Part shown: positions 25,060-34,702 of the stretch, one piece after another
Layout: every line of letters begins with the position of its first letter
Position numbering within the stretch: the first letter of the stretch is position 1
DNA from: Gemmatimonadota bacterium
GTDB lineage: Bacteria; Gemmatimonadota; Gemmatimonadetes; Longimicrobiales; Gaopeijiaceae
DNA: 64,000 nucleotides
Direction of reading: 5' to 3'
Assembly: GCA_041390105.1 (NCBI GenBank)
Contig: JAWKQO010000002.1
Location: 682,001-746,000, forward strand
The notes under the pieces: generated by a model
What the model saw: the letters and a program-made list of their open reading frames with translations, nothing else
What the model was told of the DNA's origin: nothing
The model's database searches: none
Position numbers and translations under genes: made by a program

Positions 25060-28000
25060 ATGTCGTCCGCGCTAACCTTCTCGCGTCTGGGCCGCTTTGC
25101 GACGCTTTTCGCCTTCCTCGGAATCGCGGCCTGCGGTTCCGATGAAACCGGACCCCTGCTGGAGTCCGTGTCCGAACTCAGAATCGATGTATCGACGACC
25201 ACAGTGGCCGCCGGGACCTCGATCCCGATCGTCGCCAATGCGATCTATTCGTCTGGCCGCGTTGAAGAAATGGCCGCCCAATGGTCCTCGACCGACGCTC
25301 TGTGCGCTACGGTCGTCGACGGGCAACTCGTCGCGCTCCACTCCGGCACCGTCACGCTGACGGCGCAGGCCGGAAGTCGCGCCGCTACCAAGCAAATCGT
25401 CATCACCCCGTACGGTCGGGAGATTGGACCGGCTGGAGGAGAACTCCAATCCCTGGATGACCGCGCCGACATCCAGGTCCCGTCAGGCGCCTTGAACCAA
25501 ACGGTATTCGTCTCGGCCGAGTGGTCGTTCCCGACGGAATACCAGTCCCAGGGTGTCGTCGCCGGATCCGCCTATACGATCCGGTTCGGTGACGCCGTCT
25601 TGCAGAACCCTGTTCGCGTGCGCCTGCGCTATGAGCCTTCGAACCTCGGTCCCGATGCCAAGCCGGTCTTCCTGCGGCTGCACCGTTGGACGGGTCAGGC
25701 CTGGGCGCCCATCCCCGGCGGCATGGCCGACACGAATGGCCACTTCGCCGAGGGGATGGTCAGTGAATCGGGCGTCTACGGCGTCATGGAGATCGTCCCG
25801 CCCGTCGACCACATCGTGGTCGAGATCAGCGAGGGCCTGCTCCATGTCGGTGACGCCACGCAGCTGACCGTCACGCTCTACAACGTCCTCGGTGAGGTGC
25901 TCGAGGGGCGCGAGATCCACTTCTCGTCCTCGGATGCCAGGATCGCCACGGTTCAGTCCGATGGCTTCGTCGAAGCCAAGGGGCCGGGCGTGGCACACCT
26001 CTCCGTCGCCTCCGAAGGTGTGTCGGTCGAGGTGTCGCTCGAGGTCGTGACTGCCGTTCTGTACGTCTCGCTCACTCCGGCGAGCCTCGAGTTGCTGCCG
26101 GGTCAAAGCATCCAACTCAGCGCCGCCGTACGCGACGGAGCCGGCAAGCTGACCGCTCCGCCACTGACCTGGTTCACGATGGACGACAAGGTGGCCAAGG
26201 TCAGCGAGTCCGGACGGGTGACCGCTCTGGCACCCGGTGAGACCCGGATCGGTGTCGTCGCCAATGGCGTCCGCGGCTGGGCGTCGGTCAGGGTCATCAA
26301 ACCGGCCATCTCGGTGGCGAGCGTCGAGATCACCTCGGCGTCCCTGACCGTCGAGAAGGGTGACGTCATCCATCTGACGGCCATCCTTCGCGATCAGGCC
26401 GGTAACGTGCTGCACGACCGCCTGGTCGTGTGGAGCACGTCGCACCACGACATCGGTGAGCCTCTGAGCACCGAGGGCTACGAGGTCGACTTCAAGGCCT
26501 GGAACGTCGGAACGTTCGTGGCGACCGCCACCAGCGAAGGCGTATCCGGCTCGCTCGAGATCACGGTGATTCCAGCGACGGTGCCCACCATCGTCGTGGA
26601 CCCGGCGGTCTGGACTGGCCATCCCGGAGAGGAGGTCGTCCTCGTCGCCGAGGTCCATGACGGCAACGGGAACCCGGTTCCGGGTCAGCAGTTCACGTTC
26701 ACCAGCAGCGATCCCTCCGTCGCGTCTGTAGACGGCACGGGCACGGTGCGGGCCCATAAGGCCGGTTCCGCGGTGATCACGGTGACGAACGGAACGCTGA
26801 GCACCACCGTGAAGATCACCGTTGCCACGCCTGGTGGAGGCGGTGGCGAGCCGCCCGAAGAGGGATACGGAAACAACCTGTCCTGGCCTGTCGTCTTCTC
26901 CGAAGGATACGGGATCACCGGCCTTCCGGTGAGTCAGGACCCAGGCGTCCGGCCCACGCCCGCTGAGGGCATCACGGTCGGGCCGCTTCCGTTCTTCGCT
27001 CCGGGCAACGTCTCCGACTACAACCAGGGTGGCGTCCCGTTCTATCAGCAGCAGACCTCCAACACCTGGCGAGCCAGCTGGTTGGACGGCTCGACCAGCG
27101 CGCAGGCAGTGGAAGCCAAGTGGGGTGACAACCTCACACACCAGACCTGGAATGCGAACTCGGTCGTACGGATCGAGCACACCCTGACGTCGCTGACGGT
27201 GCCGGAGTTGCCGGGCTACACCATGGCCTACCTCTATGGCAGCGGGCCCGACGAGATGCAGGGCACGGACGCCAATGTCGGGTCCTTCATTCCAACCGTC
27301 TACTCGGTGATGCCACGCCTCATCATCGAGCGGCTCGATGACGTCACACACACGCCGGTCGCTGAGGTGTTCAACGGCTCCATCGCCGATGGACTCGGGC
27401 AGGATGGCCCGGGCTTCTACAGCGCCGAAGTCAACGTGGCCGGCAAGATCGTCTACGGCTACAACTTCTTCCTGCGGAACGTCAATCTTCCAGGGAACCT
27501 GGCCAAGGACGGCTGGTGGCGCATCACGTTCGTGTTGGACAGCCAGGCCAACCTGGGTACCGGGTACATGGTGACCGGCAACACGGCCATCACCAGCGTG
27601 GTGGACGAGGGCAACACCGCCCTGCTCTATCCGCCCGCCTTCGACGCCCAGGGCAACAAGACCTGGCTGGACGTCTATGTCTCGGCGTCCTCCGGTGGCG
27701 GCGGTGGTGGTGGAGGGCAGCATGGGCCTCCCGCCAAGGTGAACGTCACACCGGCGAGCGGCAGCGTGCACGTGGGCGAGAGCCTGGCGCTGACCGTGGA
27801 GGTGCTCGATCCCAATGGGATCCCGCTCACCGAACCGGTCTACTGGTCCAGCAGTGATCCCGGCATCGCCGAGGTGGACAACAGCGGCAACGTGACCGGG
27901 AAGGCCACCGGCAGCGTCGTCATCACAGCGATGAGCGGCGGCATCAAGGGAACGGCCAGCATCAGCGTCACCCAGCCCGGTGGTGGGGGGCCGGGCGGAC

Positions 28001-28950
28001 CCGGTGGTGAGCCTCCGGAAGAGGGATATGGCAACAACCTGTCGTGGCCCGTGATCTTCGCCGAAGGCCTGGGCATCACCGGTCTGCCGGTAGGCAGCGA
28101 TCCGGGTGTCCGGCCTACCGCGGCGGAGGGAATCACGGTTCCGTCCAACGCGGCCTTCTTCTGGTCCGGGAACGTCCCCGACTTCGAGGTCGGAGGCGTG
28201 CAGTACTATCAACAGAAGAGCGCCAATACCTGGCGCGCGCAGTGGGCGGACGGCTCCGCAGCGGGCCTGCAATCCGCGGAGGTGGATTGGGGTGACAATC
28301 TGACCCACCATACGTGGAACACGCACTCGATCATCCGGATCGAGCATACGCTGGTCGCGTGGCAGTCCGCTGCGGCAGCTGGCTTCAACATGGCGTATCT
28401 GTCCGGCACCGGTCCCTCCGAGCTGCAGGGAACCGACGGATCGATGGGGAGCTTCGTGCCGACCATCTACTCGGTGGCGCCCCGGCTCAAGATCGAGAAG
28501 CTGGACAACACCACGCTGCAACCACTCTTCACGGCGTACGAAGGGACCATCGCGGACGGCTTGGGGCAGGACGGCCCCGGCTACTACAACGCGGAAGTCA
28601 ATGTGGCCGGCAAGATCATCTATGGCTACAACTTCTTCCTTCGCGACGTGACGCTGCCCCCCAACGAGCATCGCTACGGATGGTGGCGGATCACCTTCAG
28701 CATCGATGACTTCGCCATGGTCGGCGGTGCCTCGGTGGCCCACAACGTCTCGCTGGACGCCTGCGGCGAGGCCCAGGATCCCACGCTGATCTACGTGCCG
28801 GTCCTGGATCCGAATGGCCGCTTCACCTACCTGGACATCTGGGTCGACCAGGCCGGGGGCGGAGGCGGCGGCGGTAGTGGTGGAGGAGGTGGCGGCGGTG
28901 GCGGTGGCGGAAGTGGCGGTGGCAGCTGCGGTGGGGGTGGTCAGCACTGA
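25060..28950 (+). CDS. Large Big-domain surface lipoprotein with a duplicated C-terminal module and poly-Gly tail
   Basis: A 1296-residue lipoprotein (lipobox IAAC, Cys about residue 25). Residues about 30-120 and 245-595 are Ig-like bacterial Big_2-type domains, recognised from repeats such as WSSTDALCATVVDGQLVAL and SSDPSVASVDGTGTVRA. Residues about 125-240 resemble a ZU5-type domain (GREIGPAGGELQSLDD). Then comes a module I do not recognise, present twice: residues 597-888 and 984-1296, separated by one more Big domain. Both copies open with EPPEEGYGNNLSWPV, share NVAGKI-YGYNFFLR and GWWRITF, and end in a glycine run followed by GGQH; in copy two this is the protein end (a long Gly/Ser tail with one Cys). 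Big domains usually stack on the cell surface; the module may be an adhesive or binding head. The duplication unit is Big plus module. Confidence 0.88.
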   Translation: MSSALTFSRLGRFATLFAFLGIAACGSDETGPLLESVSELRIDVSTTTVAAGTSIPIVANAIYSSGRVEEMAAQWSSTDALCATVVDGQLVALHSGTVTLTAQAGSRAATKQIVITPYGREIGPAGGELQSLDDRADIQVPSGALNQTVFVSAEWSFPTEYQSQGVVAGSAYTIRFGDAVLQNPVRVRLRYEPSNLGPDAKPVFLRLHRWTGQAWAPIPGGMADTNGHFAEGMVSESGVYGVMEIVPPVDHIVVEISEGLLHVGDATQLTVTLYNVLGEVLEGREIHFSSSDARIATVQSDGFVEAKGPGVAHLSVASEGVSVEVSLEVVTAVLYVSLTPASLELLPGQSIQLSAAVRDGAGKLTAPPLTWFTMDDKVAKVSESGRVTALAPGETRIGVVANGVRGWASVRVIKPAISVASVEITSASLTVEKGDVIHLTAILRDQAGNVLHDRLVVWSTSHHDIGEPLSTEGYEVDFKAWNVGTFVATATSEGVSGSLEITVIPATVPTIVVDPAVWTGHPGEEVVLVAEVHDGNGNPVPGQQFTFTSSDPSVASVDGTGTVRAHKAGSAVITVTNGTLSTTVKITVATPGGGGGEPPEEGYGNNLSWPVVFSEGYGITGLPVSQDPGVRPTPAEGITVGPLPFFAPGNVSDYNQGGVPFYQQQTSNTWRASWLDGSTSAQAVEAKWGDNLTHQTWNANSVVRIEHTLTSLTVPELPGYTMAYLYGSGPDEMQGTDANVGSFIPTVYSVMPRLIIERLDDVTHTPVAEVFNGSIADGLGQDGPGFYSAEVNVAGKIVYGYNFFLRNVNLPGNLAKDGWWRITFVLDSQANLGTGYMVTGNTAITSVVDEGNTALLYPPAFDAQGNKTWLDVYVSASSGGGGGGGGQHGPPAKVNVTPASGSVHVGESLALTVEVLDPNGIPLTEPVYWSSSDPGIAEVDNSGNVTGKATGSVVITAMSGGIKGTASISVTQPGGGGPGGPGGEPPEEGYGNNLSWPVIFAEGLGITGLPVGSDPGVRPTAAEGITVPSNAAFFWSGNVPDFEVGGVQYYQQKSANTWRAQWADGSAAGLQSAEVDWGDNLTHHTWNTHSIIRIEHTLVAWQSAAAAGFNMAYLSGTGPSELQGTDGSMGSFVPTIYSVAPRLKIEKLDNTTLQPLFTAYEGTIADGLGQDGPGYYNAEVNVAGKIIYGYNFFLRDVTLPPNEHRYGWWRITFSIDDFAMVGGASVAHNVSLDACGEAQDPTLIYVPVLDPNGRFTYLDIWVDQAGGGGGGGSGGGGGGGGGGGSGGGSCGGGGQH

Positions 28951-29000
28951 CCACGCTCAACCTGGATCCCCCCAATGATCCAGGCCGCAGGTGACACTCG

Positions 29001-29030
29001 AGCGGGGAGGGCCGGCACGGCCTCCCCGCT
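29001..29030 (+). terminator. Intrinsic terminator after the lipoprotein gene
   Basis: AGCGGGGAGG (29001-29010) pairs with CCTCCCCGCT (29021-29030), with more pairs towards a small loop and one bulged G. CTTTC follows on the plus strand. It lies 51 bases after the lipoprotein stop and may also serve the convergent minus-strand operon. Confidence 0.8.
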
Positions 29031-29092
29031 CTTTCGCAGTTCGCTGAAGAGGGCGCTCCCAACGCGGGGTGCCCGCCTGGTCCAGCGACCTG

Positions 29093-30040
29093 CTAGCGTT
29101 CCCGGGCCGGCTCCAGGACGATCGCGATATGCGTGCCCTGCGGATGAACTGCGATGCGCGTGATGTTGCTGCCCAGCTCGGAGAGGTCCGCAATCTGGCG
29201 CCATGTGCCGTCGACGTCGGTCGAACGGGCGTAGAGGACGCTTCCGCGGCCCATGATCAGTGTGCCATCCGGCGTCCAGGCGTGGTCTTCGGATCCTTCG
29301 AGGGCGGGGACCAGATCCCGCGTGCTTCCCTCGTCCACGTCGAGAACCCGGATCCAGGCCACGGAGTCGGGAACCGCCGTGAAGCTGATGGCGCGACGGC
29401 CGGGCAGGCGCTGGAGCGAGCGCCCGATCCGCTCCGCCATGACCCGGGTGGTGCCGGTGGTAGGATCGGCGAGCTGAAGCGTAGCCGGGTTGCCGAGCAC
29501 GAACAGCGCGACATGCGACACGTCCACCCACGCGTGGTAGCCGACGGGCTTCAGATCAGGAAGGAGCACGTCCTCTCCCCCTTCCGACAGTAGCCAAAGG
29601 CGCTGCGTCGAGTCCGGCTCCACGCGGACCACGACCACGCCGCTGCCGTCCGGATGCACCAGCGCGGAGTACTCGCTCGTGCCCGGAGACGGGTGCAGGG
29701 CACTGCGGGTTCCGGTCGCCAGATCGTAGCGGATGATGTCGGTGCGGCCGTCGCTGGTCCCCTGTGTGTAGAGCAGCGTCCCCCCGTCCGGGGTGAAGGC
29801 GGGTTGATTGTCGTAGCCTGGGCGCTCGGTGACGTTGAGCGCATTCTCCAGCCGGAGGTCGGTGCCGTGTCCCACGAGGTCAGCGAGGACGATGTCCGGG
29901 CCGGGTGCGGCGAGCGCGGCGGTGCTCGGCAAGGAGTCCTCCGCCGATCCGGGGGTCGCCTCGCTCGGTCCGCAAGCCACCGGAAGCACGAGGACCAGAA
30001 GCAGCGTGATGCGTGGCAGAGCCGTGTGAACCTCCATCAT
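29093..30040 (-). CDS. PD40/TolB-like beta-propeller lipoprotein
   Basis: A 315-residue lipoprotein (signal TLLLVLVLPVACGP, lipobox VAC) made of propeller repeats. SPDG/TPDG-type turns recur (FTPDGGTLLYTQGTSDGRTDIIRYDLATGT, HAWTPDGTLIMGRGS, VHPQGTHIAIV), as in TolB and PD40 proteins. Such propellers bind peptides or proteins rather than act as enzymes. Its ATG overlaps the stop of the S9 peptidase (ATGATG at 30040-30035), so the two are co-translated and probably act together outside the inner membrane. The start was chosen from this overlap and the signal peptide that follows. Confidence 0.82.
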   Translation of the reverse strand: MMEVHTALPRITLLLVLVLPVACGPSEATPGSAEDSLPSTAALAAPGPDIVLADLVGHGTDLRLENALNVTERPGYDNQPAFTPDGGTLLYTQGTSDGRTDIIRYDLATGTRSALHPSPGTSEYSALVHPDGSGVVVVRVEPDSTQRLWLLSEGGEDVLLPDLKPVGYHAWVDVSHVALFVLGNPATLQLADPTTGTTRVMAERIGRSLQRLPGRRAISFTAVPDSVAWIRVLDVDEGSTRDLVPALEGSEDHAWTPDGTLIMGRGSVLYARSTDVDGTWRQIADLSELGSNITRIAVHPQGTHIAIVLEPARER

Positions 30041-32034
30041 GGGAGCGATCCTCCGGCAGGGCGGGGCGAAGTGCGCAGCCAGCGCTCCATCCACTGGAGC
30101 TCCTCGGTCCACTGGCGCTCGATATGCTTGGGCTCGCTGAATCCGTGTGTCTCCCGCGGGACCCGCAGGTAGCGCACGGGTGCCCGGTCCAGGCTGCGCA
30201 GCGCGGCGTAGAGCATCATGCTTTGCGGCTCGGATGTGGTGTGGTCGTTCATTCCGTGGATCAGCAGGACAGGTGTGGTGATTCGGTCCGCGTGCGTGAT
30301 CGTCGAACGCTCGTCCCAGGCGTCTCCCTGGCTCCAGGGCGATCCCCCGATGTACCAGCGTGTGACGTCCCAGTTGTATCCCATCCCGAACTCCGCTGGC
30401 CAGTCGTAGACACCGGCGCCGAGGGAGGCCGCCCGGAAGCGCCCGGTGCGGGTCAGCGCGTACCCCCCAAGGATCGCTCCGTAACTCCAGCCCCGCACGC
30501 CGATCCGCTCCGGGTCCGCGACCCCCCGTTGGATGAGCGCATCGAGCCCGGTCATGAGATCGTCGTAGTCTGCGCGGCCGATTCCTTCACCGGCGGCGAA
30601 GGTGATGGCCTCGCGGAACGCGTCGCCGTACCCGTCGCTGCCTCGGACGTTGGGGGAGAACACTGCATAGCCCATCCCCGTGTACACGTGGGGTTGTGGC
30701 CACCAGGTGTTGTCCCAGAACCCCGGTGGTCCACCGTGGAGTTGCAACAGCAGCGGGTGAGCGCCGGTGGCGCCATCGCGGGGAAGGTGGAGGAGGCCCT
30801 CGATCTCGAGGCCGTCTCGACTCCGCCAACGGACAGTCTCCACGGAGGCCAGCTCCAGCGAATCGGTGACCCAGGGATTGAGGTCCGTGATACGGACGGG
30901 TCTGTGGAGAGATGCGGCGGACGTGTAGACGTCGGGTGGATGGGTGGCGTCTGCAAAGGAGTAGACCATCCATGACCGATCGGCGGACATATCGGTGACG
31001 TCGAGGTCTCCCTCCACGTTGGTCAGGCGCCGGATCGCACCCGCGGCGACATCGAGTGCGTAGGCATTGCTGGCGGTCCGCTCCAGTCCGCTGAAGTAGA
31101 GCTGGGAGCCGTCGGGCGACCACCAATAGCGGGAGATCCGCCCGGAAAAGCCCCCCGAGAGCAGCCGCGTCCGTCCCGAGGTGAGGTCCATCTCCCAGAT
31201 CTTGTCCGCCTTGTGCGTCCAGCTCGTCGTATCATCCGCCATCCAGGAGATGCGCCGACCGTCGGGCGCCCACTGGAGCCGGTCCTCGACCGCTCCGTTG
31301 CGGGTGAGCTGAGTGAGCGCTCCCGTGTCGACGACCAGCTGCCAGATCTCGTTCTGGTCGATGTCGTTGCGATTGGAGGACGCTCGCGCCACCAGAAGCA
31401 CCCGGTCCCCCCGGGGCGAGACCTCGAACTCGAAGACGTGCATTTCCAGGTGGGTCAGCTGACGGACAGTCCCCTCACGCGGATCGAGCAGGAACAGGTT
31501 CTTCCAGACGCCACGGTTCTCGGTGTTGGGTCCTTCATCGACGAACCAAGCGTCGTCGCCCTCGTCCACGGAGGGCGGGGGCGCGTCCGGTGCCAGGAAG
31601 ACGATTGCCGACCCGTCCCCAGCCCACTCATGGTCTTCGATGGCGGTGGCGTGCCGGGTCAGCTGCCGCGCCTCGCCGCCGTCCAGCGGCATCAAGAAGA
31701 TCTGGCTGGTCCCTCCCACGTCGCGTTGGAAGGAGAGGGTGCGGCCATCGGGTGAGAACCTGACGTGCGACGGCGCGGGGTCCTGCAGGAAGAGGCGGGG
31801 CGGTCCCCCGGCAGCGGGCGCCGCCCACCAGCGCGTCTGCCAACGCCGGCCTTGCTCGGCGAGCTCTCGCGTGGGATACAGGACCCAGGAGCCGTCCGGA
31901 GAGATCTGGGGCTCACCCGCCTGTACCACCCGGAGGGCGTCCTCGACCCGTAGCGGGCGCCGGGTGGCCTGGGCGCAGAGATCGGACGAGAGCAACGCGA
32001 GAATCGGGGCGGTCGTGATCAGCGCGCGAAGCAC
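30037..32034 (-). CDS. Exported S9 family prolyl-oligopeptidase-type peptidase (second copy)
   Basis: A 665-residue paralogue of the peptidase at 10-12 kb, with a signal peptide (MLRALITTAPILALLSSDLCAQ), a PD40-type propeller (about 40-370, with ISPDGSWVLYPT and FSPDGRTLSFQRDVGG) and a catalytic domain. The triad is Ser517 (GWSYGA), the Asp of HGMNDHTT and the His of ETHGF. GTG 32034 is the start, preceded by GGAGGT at a seven-base spacing. The downstream propeller lipoprotein is translationally coupled, and an ADOP permease gene ends about 105 bases upstream on the same strand. Confidence 0.92.
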   Translation of the reverse strand: MLRALITTAPILALLSSDLCAQATRRPLRVEDALRVVQAGEPQISPDGSWVLYPTRELAEQGRRWQTRWWAAPAAGGPPRLFLQDPAPSHVRFSPDGRTLSFQRDVGGTSQIFLMPLDGGEARQLTRHATAIEDHEWAGDGSAIVFLAPDAPPPSVDEGDDAWFVDEGPNTENRGVWKNLFLLDPREGTVRQLTHLEMHVFEFEVSPRGDRVLLVARASSNRNDIDQNEIWQLVVDTGALTQLTRNGAVEDRLQWAPDGRRISWMADDTTSWTHKADKIWEMDLTSGRTRLLSGGFSGRISRYWWSPDGSQLYFSGLERTASNAYALDVAAGAIRRLTNVEGDLDVTDMSADRSWMVYSFADATHPPDVYTSAASLHRPVRITDLNPWVTDSLELASVETVRWRSRDGLEIEGLLHLPRDGATGAHPLLLQLHGGPPGFWDNTWWPQPHVYTGMGYAVFSPNVRGSDGYGDAFREAITFAAGEGIGRADYDDLMTGLDALIQRGVADPERIGVRGWSYGAILGGYALTRTGRFRAASLGAGVYDWPAEFGMGYNWDVTRWYIGGSPWSQGDAWDERSTITHADRITTPVLLIHGMNDHTTSEPQSMMLYAALRSLDRAPVRYLRVPRETHGFSEPKHIERQWTEELQWMERWLRTSPRPAGGSLP

Positions 32035-32139
32035 GCGAACACCTCCGGGTTCGAGGGCGGCCCCGCAGTATCCGTCCTCGGACCCGACGACGCCAGGCGG
32101 CGGACGCGTCTCCAGCGGACGCGGCCCCGCCGCACGCCT

Positions 32140-34560
32140 CTACTCGTACCGGAACGCCACCATGGGATCGACGCGGCTGGCACGCCGGGCAGGGACCAGG
32201 GAGGCCAGCACGCCGGTCGTGGTCAGGATCAGAAGGATGGCCGCGAAGATCGCCGGATCCGTCGGACTGACCTCGAAGAGCAGGATGCGCAGCATGCGCG
32301 CCAGCAGAAAGGCGAGGACCAGGCCGGCGCCCGCACCCAATGCGATTTGCCCGAGGCCTTGTCGCAGGATGAGCGTCACGACATCGCGTGGTGTGGCTCC
32401 CAGTGCCATGCGGATCCCTACCTCCTGGGTGCGGCGGCTGACCGCAAAGGCCATCACGCCATAGAGCCCGATGGTGGCGAGAAACAGCGCTGCTCCCCCG
32501 AACACCATGAAGAGGGTTCCGAAGATGTCGTAGAACCACGAGTTGCGGCGAATGGCCTCGTCCATCGTGTAGGCGAAGTACATGGGTACGTCGCGATCGA
32601 CGGCCGCCACCGCGTCCCGGACCGGGTTGATCAAGGTCGAGGGATCTTGGTGAGTGCGCACGGCCAGGCTGATGAAGCGCGTGTCCGACTGGGCCGTCGA
32701 GACGTAGATCCCGGCGCGATTGGGCTGGTCGTTCCCGATGCCGCCCATGTAGGCGTTCTCGGCCACCCCGACGATGGTCAGCCACGGCTCCTCGGAGTCC
32801 GAAGCGCCCATCCGCATCCGCTTGCCCAGGGCACCGTCCGGGAAGAACTCCCGCTCGAACGCGCGGTTCACCACGGCCACCGGCAGCTCGTCCGGCCCGT
32901 CGCGCCGCTCGATGCCGCGTCCCTGCAGGATCTCGATGCGGAAGGTCTCGAAGAAGTCCGGGCCGACGGCCGCCCGTGCCGCGACCGGGTAGTCCTGGTC
33001 GCGGTCGTAGGCCTGGCCCTCGGGGGCGAAGCGCCAGCAACAGGCACCCTGGCCGGGAAGCGTGGTGGTGAGCGTGGCCGCCTCGACCTGCGGAAGCTCC
33101 GTGAGTCGAGTCCGTAGGGACTCGAAGAACTGACGACGCGAGTCCGGGTCCGGGTATTCGGCCTCGAACAGTCCGACGCGTCCCGTCAGGATGCCCTCGC
33201 GTTGAAAACCGAAGTCCGTCGTTCGCAGCTTCGTGACGCTCTTCACCATGAGCCCGGCTGCACACAGAAGGGCCACGGAGAGCGCGATCTCCAGCACGAC
33301 CAACCCCCGTGTGAGTCGCCCCATGCGCAGTCCCGACGACCCACGGGACTCGTCCTTGAGGACCGCGTTGATGTCAGCGCCCGACACCTTCACCGCGGGC
33401 ATGACCCCGGCCGCGACCGCGGCGAAGAGTGTGAGCAGCGCGACGAACGCCAGCACGGGTGGGAGCAGGCCGAACTCCATCCAGAAGGGTGGCTCCGCGA
33501 CCACGATGGCGCGGTTGAAGAAGCGGATGCCCGCCCAGGCGATCACCATCCCGAGAGCGCTTCCCGCCGACGACAGGGCCAGTGACTCGACGAGGTGTTG
33601 GCGCACGACGCGCAGGCGGGAGGCGCCCATCGCCGAGCGCACCGCGACCTCCTTACCCCGAACGGAGGCACGGGCCAGGAGGAGGTTCGCCACGTTGGCG
33701 CAGGCGATCACCAACACCAGGAACACCGCGCCCAGCATCGTGAGGAGCAAGCCCTTGGCTTCGTCGCCCACGTACTCGTCCGTGAAGGGCTTGATCAAGA
33801 CCCCCACCCCTTCGTTCGTCTCGGGATGGTCCTGTGCCAAGCGCCGGGCGATGGCGGTGAGGTCCAGCAGGGCCTGGTCGCTGGTCACGCCGTCGCGCAG
33901 ACGACCCATGACCTCCAAGGTCGTCCCCTGGCCCCGGGGGATCTGGAGCGGATCCATGCGGAGGGGCAGCCAGACCTGCTGCTCGAGAGGGAACAGAAAG
34001 CCCTCCGGCATCACGCCGATGACGGTCATGGTCTCTCCGTTCACCCGCAGCGACCTGCCCACCACCTGTGGATCGGCGGCATAGCGGTCGCGCCAGACCT
34101 GGTGGCCGAGCAGAACGACCCCGGGGGACTCCGGACGCTCGTCGGAGGCAGCCAGAAGCCGCCCGAGCTGGGGCTGAACGCCCAGGAGCGCGAAGGTGCT
34201 GGCCGTTGTGAACGCGCCGTCGAAGCGCTCGGCGCGCTCGTCGCCCGAGATGTTGACGGTGCCCATGTAGAAGGCCGCCAGATCCTCGAAGGAGCGCTGC
34301 GACTCACGCCAGTCCGTGAAGTCGTGGATCGTCACCTCCATGCTCTCGATGCCCGCCTCGAGATTGGCGCGCTCGAGGTGCAGGATCTCGTGCCCGTCCT
34401 CGAACGGTAGCCCGCGGTACAAGGCGCCGTTGACGATCGAGAACATGACGGTGGTGAGCCCGATGCCGAGCCCGAGCGTGAACACGGACAACGCGGTCAG
34501 GCCCGGCTGCTTCCTCAGCGTGCGGGCGGCGAAGCGCAGATCGCGCAGGAAGCTCTGCAT
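32140..34560 (-). CDS. ADOP-type ABC transporter permease (second copy)
   Basis: An 806-residue duplicated MacB-like permease. It opens directly with the first membrane segment (MQSFLRDLRFAARTLRKQPG), so it lacks the helical N-terminal domain of the copy at 20.8 kb. Each half has a MacB_PCD periplasmic domain (GVMPEGFLFPLEQQVWLPLR; RFISLAVRT) and an FtsX domain (EVAVRSAMGASRLRVVRQHL; EVGIRMALGATPRDVVTLIL). No padR gene and no ATPase gene are adjacent. It may share a transcript with the S9 peptidase and propeller lipoprotein downstream (106-base gap). The exported substrate is unknown. Confidence 0.9.
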   Translation of the reverse strand: MQSFLRDLRFAARTLRKQPGLTALSVFTLGLGIGLTTVMFSIVNGALYRGLPFEDGHEILHLERANLEAGIESMEVTIHDFTDWRESQRSFEDLAAFYMGTVNISGDERAERFDGAFTTASTFALLGVQPQLGRLLAASDERPESPGVVLLGHQVWRDRYAADPQVVGRSLRVNGETMTVIGVMPEGFLFPLEQQVWLPLRMDPLQIPRGQGTTLEVMGRLRDGVTSDQALLDLTAIARRLAQDHPETNEGVGVLIKPFTDEYVGDEAKGLLLTMLGAVFLVLVIACANVANLLLARASVRGKEVAVRSAMGASRLRVVRQHLVESLALSSAGSALGMVIAWAGIRFFNRAIVVAEPPFWMEFGLLPPVLAFVALLTLFAAVAAGVMPAVKVSGADINAVLKDESRGSSGLRMGRLTRGLVVLEIALSVALLCAAGLMVKSVTKLRTTDFGFQREGILTGRVGLFEAEYPDPDSRRQFFESLRTRLTELPQVEAATLTTTLPGQGACCWRFAPEGQAYDRDQDYPVAARAAVGPDFFETFRIEILQGRGIERRDGPDELPVAVVNRAFEREFFPDGALGKRMRMGASDSEEPWLTIVGVAENAYMGGIGNDQPNRAGIYVSTAQSDTRFISLAVRTHQDPSTLINPVRDAVAAVDRDVPMYFAYTMDEAIRRNSWFYDIFGTLFMVFGGAALFLATIGLYGVMAFAVSRRTQEVGIRMALGATPRDVVTLILRQGLGQIALGAGAGLVLAFLLARMLRILLFEVSPTDPAIFAAILLILTTTGVLASLVPARRASRVDPMVAFRYE

Positions 34561-34702
34561 GGCTCGCGGTCGAAAGAGGATCGCAGCACCTCGATCCGAG
34601 CCCTACGGGAGCCGCCGAGTGCGGGTTTCGCCGCAGGAGCGGCGCAGTGGCGCTGAGCCGCGAACGGGAGCGCGGAGTGCCCCCGCCGGCCCGGAGGCGC
34701 TC

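Noticed and set aside
25483..28947. 1154-codon minus-strand open frame
   Set aside because: It is antisense to the Big-domain lipoprotein; its composition mirrors the sense codons and no motif is seen.
28857..28950. CRISPR-like or simple-repeat array at the end of the lipoprotein gene
   Set aside because: The repetition is glycine codons (ggn) in frame, encoding the poly-Gly/Ser tail; no spacers are present.
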